A stretch of 10,288 bases of DNA from Propionibacteriaceae bacterium (GTDB lineage: Bacteria; Actinomycetota; Actinomycetes; Propionibacteriales; Propionibacteriaceae): the NCBI GenBank assembly GCA_031282235.1, contig JAITED010000132.1, forward strand, positions 1 to 10,288, in the 5' to 3' direction. A program made the position numbers and the translations under genes. Below are positions 6,694 through 10,288 of this stretch, one piece after another. The first letter of the stretch is position 1; every line of letters begins with the position of its first letter. The notes below the pieces were generated by a model. The model ran no database searches. It saw only the letters and a list, made by a program, of their open reading frames with translations, and was not told where the DNA came from.

Positions 6694-6804
6694 ATGCCGT
6701 TGCTCTGTCGGCGTCGTCCGACAGATATATCGAGATGGTTCGTGCGGTCGCCAACTTTAACGCAGCAAGGCTCGAAGGGCGCTGGGTTTAAGTTGAGCAG
6801 ATGA
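6694..6804 (+). CDS. Possible 36-codon upstream ORF in the rho leader
   Basis: ATG to TGA, starting MPLLCRRRPTDISRWFVR and ending GFKLSR: arginine-rich, with no recognisable domain. It ends 45 bases before the rho GTG and its early codons form the leader hairpin. No good Shine-Dalgarno precedes it. E. coli rho also has a short leader ORF (rhoL) in an autoregulated leader, but no sequence similarity is claimed. It may be chance. Confidence 0.2.
   Translation: MPLLCRRRPTDISRWFVRSPTLTQQGSKGAGFKLSR
6704..6725 (+). promoter_or_regulatory. Hairpin in the rho leader
   Basis: Perfect 8-bp stem TCTGTCGG/CCGACAGA with the 6-base loop CGTCGT, roughly 125 bases before the rho start. No U-run follows, so it is not a plain terminator. 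It may take part in leader-based autoregulation, which is common for rho genes. Confidence 0.45.
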
Positions 6805-6849
6805 TGTGCTTGGCAACCATAGAACTATCAGCTAGTTGTAAGGATATTA

Positions 6850-8589
6850 GTGAGCGAAAATCAGAATGCCGCAAATGCAAGTTTGGCCGCGGCGCTGGCG
6901 GCGATGAAGCTACCAGAGTTGAAACAGACCGCTAGCGCTCTCGGCATTAAGAGCGTTACTGCGATGCGCAAGCCGCAGTTGGTGGAGGCTATCACCGCTG
7001 TCCGGGCGGCTTTGGCACACGCTGAGGGCGAGCGCAATACGGGGGGACGGGTCGCTGGGCGCAAACAGAGTGCGCCGTCGGAAGCACCCGTGAGCAACAG
7101 CGAGGTGCAGCCCGCGAATGTGGAACAACCATCCCACGCCGAGGATACGGCGCATCACTCCAACGAAGCTGGGCAGCACTCCGGTTATACGACGCGCCGC
7201 ACTAGCGACGATGTGGGCGCGCGACTCGACCAACTGAGCCGGGATCGTACCGGTTTCCGCCGCCAACAGAACCGGCAACAGGGTGCGGAACCCGAAAGCG
7301 AACCGTCCGAAGCTGTCAGTGAGCGGCCACAGAGCCGGGAGAACGATGAGGAGTCGGGCAGCAAACGGCGGCGGCGGCAGCGCGACCGCCAGAATCGCCG
7401 CGTTCGCGGCAACGCTGAGAACACGGACGGCGAATCGCTGCCAGTGCGCGAGGACGATGTGCTGTTGGAGGTGCGTGGCATCTTGGACGTGATGGAGAAC
7501 TACGCTTTCGTGCGTACCTCCGGCTACCTCCCCGGCCCAGCAGATGCCTACGTATCGCTGGGGTTGGTGCGCAAACATGAACTACGCAAAGGCGATGCCA
7601 TCGTCGGTGCGATTCGGCAACCCCGGGAGGGCGAGCGGCAACAGAAGTTTCAGCCGCTGGTGCGCTTGGACAAGGTGAACGGTGTGGAGCCAGAGATGAT
7701 GCGGGGTCGCCCCGAGTTCTCCAAACTGACTCCGCTGTATCCGCAGCAGCGGTTGCGTATGGAGACCACCTCCGCCAACCTGACCGGGCGGCTCATCGAC
7801 ATGATGGCGCCCATCGGCAAGGGGCAGCGTGGCCTAATCGTCAGCCCGCCGAAAGCCGGTAAGACGATGGTCATGCAGACAATCGCCAACGCGATTACCG
7901 CTAACAACCCTGATGTGTATCTGATGGTGGTGCTGGTGGACGAACGCCCAGAGGAGGTCACTGACTTTGAGCGCAACACCCAAGGCGACGTGATTGCTTC
8001 CACGTTCGACCGTCCCGCCGAGGACCACACCATCGTCGCGGAACTCGCGGTGGAGCGGGCGAAACGCCTAGTGGAGTTGGGTAAAGACGTAGTGATTCTG
8101 CTGGACGGTATCACCCGATTGGGGCGCGCTTACAACCAGGCCGCCCCCGCTTCTGGCCGTATCCTCTCCGGTGGTGTCGACTCCGCAGCGCTCTACCCGC
8201 CGAAACGTTTCTTCGGTGCCGCCCGCAACATTGAACACGGCGGCTCACTCACCATTCTGGCCACCGCGCTCGTGGAGACCGGTTCCAAGATGGACGAGGT
8301 GATTTTCGAGGAGTTCAAGGGCACCGGCAACATGGAGTTGCGCCTCTCCCGCCAGCTCGCAGACAAGCGTATCTTCCCCGCTATCGATGTGGATGCCTCC
8401 GGCACCCGCCGCGAAGAACTGCTGCTCACCCCCGCCGAGCTGAAACTCATTTGGGGGTTACGCCGCACCCTAGCCGGTATGGAAAGCCAGAGCGCCCTAG
8501 AGGTGCTGCTCTCCCGGATGCGCAAAACCCAGTCCAACGCCGAGTTCATGGTACTAATCTCCAAAACCACCCCCCAAAGTTCAGATTAA
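6850..8589 (+). CDS. rho: Transcription termination factor Rho
   Basis: Hexameric RNA-dependent ATPase/helicase that ends transcription of untranslated RNA. At 579 residues it is much longer than E. coli Rho (419) because of a polar insertion typical of actinobacteria. Order: Rho_N/SAP-like helical domain (about 10-50); low-complexity region rich in Ser, Glu, Gln and Arg (about 55-200) with a basic cluster SKRRRRQRDRQNRR (171-184); and an OB-fold RNA-binding domain beginning near LLEVRGILDVMENYAFVR (205-222). The RecA-like ATPase follows, with Walker A PPKAGKT (333-339), the catalytic DERPEEVTDF region (364-373), Walker B VVILLDGITRLGRAYN (414-429) and the GTGNMEL segment (491-497). GTG is chosen because AAGGA (6840-6844) lies five bases upstream and the Rho_N domain starts soon after. 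Rho closes the conserved lysA-hom-rho neighbourhood. Confidence 0.97.
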   Translation: MSENQNAANASLAAALAAMKLPELKQTASALGIKSVTAMRKPQLVEAITAVRAALAHAEGERNTGGRVAGRKQSAPSEAPVSNSEVQPANVEQPSHAEDTAHHSNEAGQHSGYTTRRTSDDVGARLDQLSRDRTGFRRQQNRQQGAEPESEPSEAVSERPQSRENDEESGSKRRRRQRDRQNRRVRGNAENTDGESLPVREDDVLLEVRGILDVMENYAFVRTSGYLPGPADAYVSLGLVRKHELRKGDAIVGAIRQPREGERQQKFQPLVRLDKVNGVEPEMMRGRPEFSKLTPLYPQQRLRMETTSANLTGRLIDMMAPIGKGQRGLIVSPPKAGKTMVMQTIANAITANNPDVYLMVVLVDERPEEVTDFERNTQGDVIASTFDRPAEDHTIVAELAVERAKRLVELGKDVVILLDGITRLGRAYNQAAPASGRILSGGVDSAALYPPKRFFGAARNIEHGGSLTILATALVETGSKMDEVIFEEFKGTGNMELRLSRQLADKRIFPAIDVDASGTRREELLLTPAELKLIWGLRRTLAGMESQSALEVLLSRMRKTQSNAEFMVLISKTTPQSSD

Positions 8590-8619
8590 AGAGGGAGCAG
8601 CAGCCTAATTCTTTTGAAG

Positions 8620-8733
8620 CCCCTTTCTTGAAGGGGGTGGCAGGCGTAGCCTGACGGGGGTTATCTTCCCGACCCACGCCGAGGGGTGTAACCCCCGCCG
8701 TCTGCGGCGGCACCCCCTTTGAAAAGGGGGGCA
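8620..8733. repeat. 114-bp imperfect inverted repeat, MITE-like, downstream of rho
   Basis: Left arm 8620-8664 and right arm 8690-8733 are imperfect reverse complements, both ending inward in GGGGGTTA/TAACCCCC, with a 25-base centre. Each arm also folds alone into two small hairpins. On the left these are CCCCTT/AAGGGG (8621-8637) and CAGGC/GCCTG (8642-8654). On the right they are CCGCCG/CGGCGG with loop TCTG (8696-8711) and CCCCCTT/AAGGGGG with loop TGAA (8714-8731). It starts 31 bases after the rho stop and could act as a structured 3' end. No transposase or clear target-site duplication is seen; it looks like a dispersed non-autonomous repeat. Confidence 0.65.
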
Positions 8734-8770
8734 ACATGCCCTAACCCGATGTAACGCACCCATTTTGTCC

Positions 8771-8800
8771 GTCATGCTGCGCGGAGTGAGCGTGGCGAAT
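8771..8800 (+). repeat. Palindromic intergenic repeat, copy 1 (half element)
   Basis: Begins GTCATGCTGCGCGGAGTGAG and matches the first part of copy 2, which starts 41 bases later, with two base differences in the first 29. It lacks the returning CGCAGYATCC arm, so it is a partial copy. Confidence 0.6.
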
Positions 8801-8811
8801 CCCCCCACCCC

Positions 8812-8858
8812 GTCATACTGCGCGGAGTGAGCGCAGCGAACGCAGTCGCAGTATCCAG
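8812..8858 (+). repeat. Palindromic intergenic repeat, copy 2 (complete)
   Basis: Starts GTCATACTGCG and returns through CGCAGTATCCAG; ATACTGCG (8815-8822) and CGCAGTAT (8847-8854) form a perfect 8-bp stem. The loop holds several GAGTGAGCG/GCGAACGC-type half-sites. REP-like elements of this form occur as dispersed intergenic repeats in many bacterial genomes. Confidence 0.65.
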
Positions 8859-8985
8859 AAACCCTCGCCGCGAAGAACCCCACCACATCTTTAGCTCCGG
8901 CACCGGGAATCATCCCGCACCGGGTTGGGTTGTTCACGGTGTCAGTACTTAAGGATGGTGGTTGAGTGTTTCACGGTGCAAGTTC

Positions 8986-9016
8986 CTGGATGCTGCGACT
9001 GGCGCGCAGCATGACG
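8986..9016 (-). repeat. Palindromic intergenic repeat, copy 3 (short, inverted)
   Basis: On the minus strand it reads CGTCATGCTGCG, a short loop, then CGCAGCATCCAG, the same ends as copy 2 but with a seven-base loop in place of the longer insert. ATGCTGCG/CGCAGCAT forms a perfect 8-bp stem (8990-8997 with 9005-9012). Confidence 0.6.
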
Positions 9017-9091
9017 TATAACGGGGGTCATGTAGTTCACCTTTTGCTCCTGCTTGGTATTGAGACACCGCGGAATAAGAAGGATGGTGCG

Positions 9092-9127
9092 TGCTAGCAT
9101 GTGTGCGTAACTGTGTTGTCGGTTACG
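9092..9127 (+). promoter_or_regulatory. Candidate extended -10 and adjacent inverted repeat upstream of the leader ORF
   Basis: TGCTAGCAT (9092-9100) fits an extended -10 (TGN-TANNNT); no good -35 is visible 17 bases upstream, which is tolerated for extended -10 promoters. Directly downstream CGTAAC (9106-9111) and GTTACG (9122-9127) form a 6-bp inverted repeat with a 10-base spacer, in the position of an operator or 5' UTR hairpin. Confidence 0.3.
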
Positions 9128-9135
9128 GGTTTTAT

Positions 9136-9144
9136 AAGGGGGGA
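9136..9144 (+). promoter_or_regulatory. Shine-Dalgarno of the microsatellite leader ORF
   Basis: AAGGGGGGA with about eight bases before ATG 9152. It is the best ribosome binding site between rho and the window end and supports 9152 as a real translation start. Confidence 0.55.
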
Positions 9145-9151
9145 CACGGTC

Positions 9152-9371
<220 letters not shown>

Positions 9372-9372
<1 letters not shown>

Positions 9373-10288
9373 TGCGTGAATGGTTTAACAGTTTGGGTGG
9401 AACGGTAGCGGGTCATGTTTTGCGTATAGCAGGTGTGGTGTTGGGGGTTGTTGCTGGGGGGATAGTTTTAACATTTACTGCTCTTGTAGCGTTCGCAGAC
9501 GGAAACACCACTATCACGCTTCCGGCAGTGTTGGATAGGGATTCTTTGCCGGTTACTGTGCGTGGTTATTCTGCGGAGGATTTGAGTAAAGAACTTTACG
9601 CACTAGACGTTACCGGCACTATAAAAGATGGACAGCTCAGTGTGGAGTGGGAACCACCAGCAGGTTATAGCCGTGACGACGTTTACATAGAAATTGTTCC
9701 CCGCGAAACACTAAACCCTACAAGTGAACACTTTGATAGCTCCTGCGCTTACTATGTTCCAGCCCACTCTGCCGGTGTTATCCCACGTTTATTGGGTTGG
9801 AATGAATTAGGTGAATCTCAACTAGTGGGGTGTGTGTCTGAGGGCCAACAACACGAGTTCTCCTCGTATGTTGAGTTGTTGAGTAGCACGCAGCATGTGG
9901 ATACGAATACGGACACTACTTATAGTGCAGTATCTGGTGGTGGGTTGATACTGGATAGTGGTAACAAGTTTTCTCTCCTAACCAGTTGTGCTGCTGGCGA
10001 AGTACTCAAATGGGATGCTGTTTCCGCAGTTTGGGGTTGTGCAGCAGATAGTGATTCTAGTGATGCGCTGAGCAACTATTTGTTGATTAGTACTTTCAAT
10101 ACCACTATGAGCGGTGTTACCGACACACTAAACGGGATTGATGACCGCTTAAACGGTGTTGACGACACACTAGGTGGAGTTGGTGACCGTTTGGATGGTG
10201 TTGACGACACGCTAGGTGGAGTTGGTGACCGTTTGGATGGTGTTGACGACACGCTAGGTGGAGTTGGTGACCGTTTGGATGGTGTTGA
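9372..10288 (+). CDS. Large exported repeat (stalk/adhesin-like) protein, N-terminal part, runs off window
   Basis: Open for 305 codons with no stop before the window end. A hydrophobic segment (about 17-42) ending VAFA|DG fits a Sec signal peptide with an AxA cleavage site after Ala42. Residues 43-180 are not recognised. Then come TDTTYS...GGGLILDSGNKFSL (about 180-202) and a Cys-AAGEVLKWDAVSAVWG-Cys-AAD module (Cys206, Cys223), similar to modules in phage tail-fibre and bacterial surface stalk proteins. From 248 onward 14-residue units of the form GVDDTLGGVGDRLD follow, with V and L spaced 3/4 as in a coiled-coil heptad. The start has only a GGGGGG (9359-9364) seven bases upstream and overlaps the leader frame as TGATG. 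Base and codon use look less GC-rich than in rho or lysA. Export is well supported; adhesion is inferred. Confidence 0.8.
10113..10288 (+). repeat. 42-bp tandem repeats encoding a 14-residue heptad pair
   Basis: Four full 42-bp units start at 10113, 10155, 10197 and 10239, and a fifth begins at 10281. The first is diverged (encodes GVTDTLNGIDDRLN). The second differs from the third by one synonymous base, and the third and fourth are identical, which points to recent expansion. Unit length is a multiple of three, so copy changes alter stalk length without breaking the frame. Confidence 0.95.

Larger units (their letters stand above)
8734..9151. other. Repeat-rich intergenic stretch with no supported gene
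   Basis: Apart from the three palindromic repeats, a CGGGA/TCCCG mini-hairpin (8904-8917) and the candidate control elements before the leader ORF, nothing coding is supported here. A minus-strand reading frame across 8605-8937 is made of repeat sequence and has no protein-like features. Confidence 0.6.

Noticed and set aside
8904..8917. CGGGA/TCCCG mini-hairpin
   Set aside because: Five-bp stem with no U-run and no nearby gene end; likely chance in GC-rich DNA.
8605..8937. 110-codon minus-strand frame after rho
   Set aside because: Built entirely from the inverted-repeat element and the palindromic repeats; no ribosome binding site or domain.
10113..10288. CRISPR-like array from the regular 42-bp repeats
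   Set aside because: The repeats are contiguous with no unique spacers and form an open coding frame of 14-residue units.

Overview
The window looks like a chromosomal segment from a moderately GC-rich actinobacterium (Actinomycetota). Three things support this: the start of a WhiB1-type iron-sulfur regulator at the left edge, a Rho factor with the long polar N-terminal insertion typical of the phylum, and a lysA-hom-...-rho gene order that matches the conserved actinobacterial locus (Mycobacterium tuberculosis Rv1293-Rv1297). Genus cannot be fixed from sequence alone. Abundant short dispersed repeats and a phase-variation-type microsatellite would suit a host-associated organism, but that is inference.

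Left third (1-3117, all minus strand). Reading in the direction of transcription there is a tRNA-Arg(CCG), a structured spacer, two tandem paralogous polytopic membrane proteins of the GT87/DUF2029 mannosyltransferase type joined by a 4-base overlap, and then the WhiB1-like gene, which runs off the window and has a CRP/GlxR-like palindrome upstream. The spacing suggests that the tRNA and the glycosyltransferases share a transcript.

Middle (3265-8589, plus strand). lysA (diaminopimelate decarboxylase), hom (homoserine dehydrogenase) and a ThrH-type HAD phosphotransferase form a tight aspartate-family operon. rho follows, with its own roughly 220-base leader that holds a perfect 8-bp hairpin and a possible 36-codon upstream ORF. 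The usual thrC and thrB are absent between hom and rho. ThrH, which can make O-phosphohomoserine from homoserine and phosphoserine, occupies that place.

Right part (8590-10288). After rho comes a 560-base stretch of intergenic repeats: a 114-bp MITE-like inverted repeat and three copies of a GTCATRCTGCG...CGCAGYAT palindromic repeat. Then comes the most interesting unit. A short leader ORF with a strong ribosome binding site reads through a 33-base (TC)n microsatellite. In the length present here it stops soon after the tract. With one fewer repeat unit, or two more, it would run 50 codons further and end in a TGATG stop/start overlap with a large exported protein. That protein has a signal peptide, a tail-fibre/adhesin-type Cys...LKW...Cys module and 42-bp tandem repeats that predict a heptad stalk, and it continues beyond the window. 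This looks like a slipped-strand, translation-coupled ON/OFF switch for a surface stalk protein.
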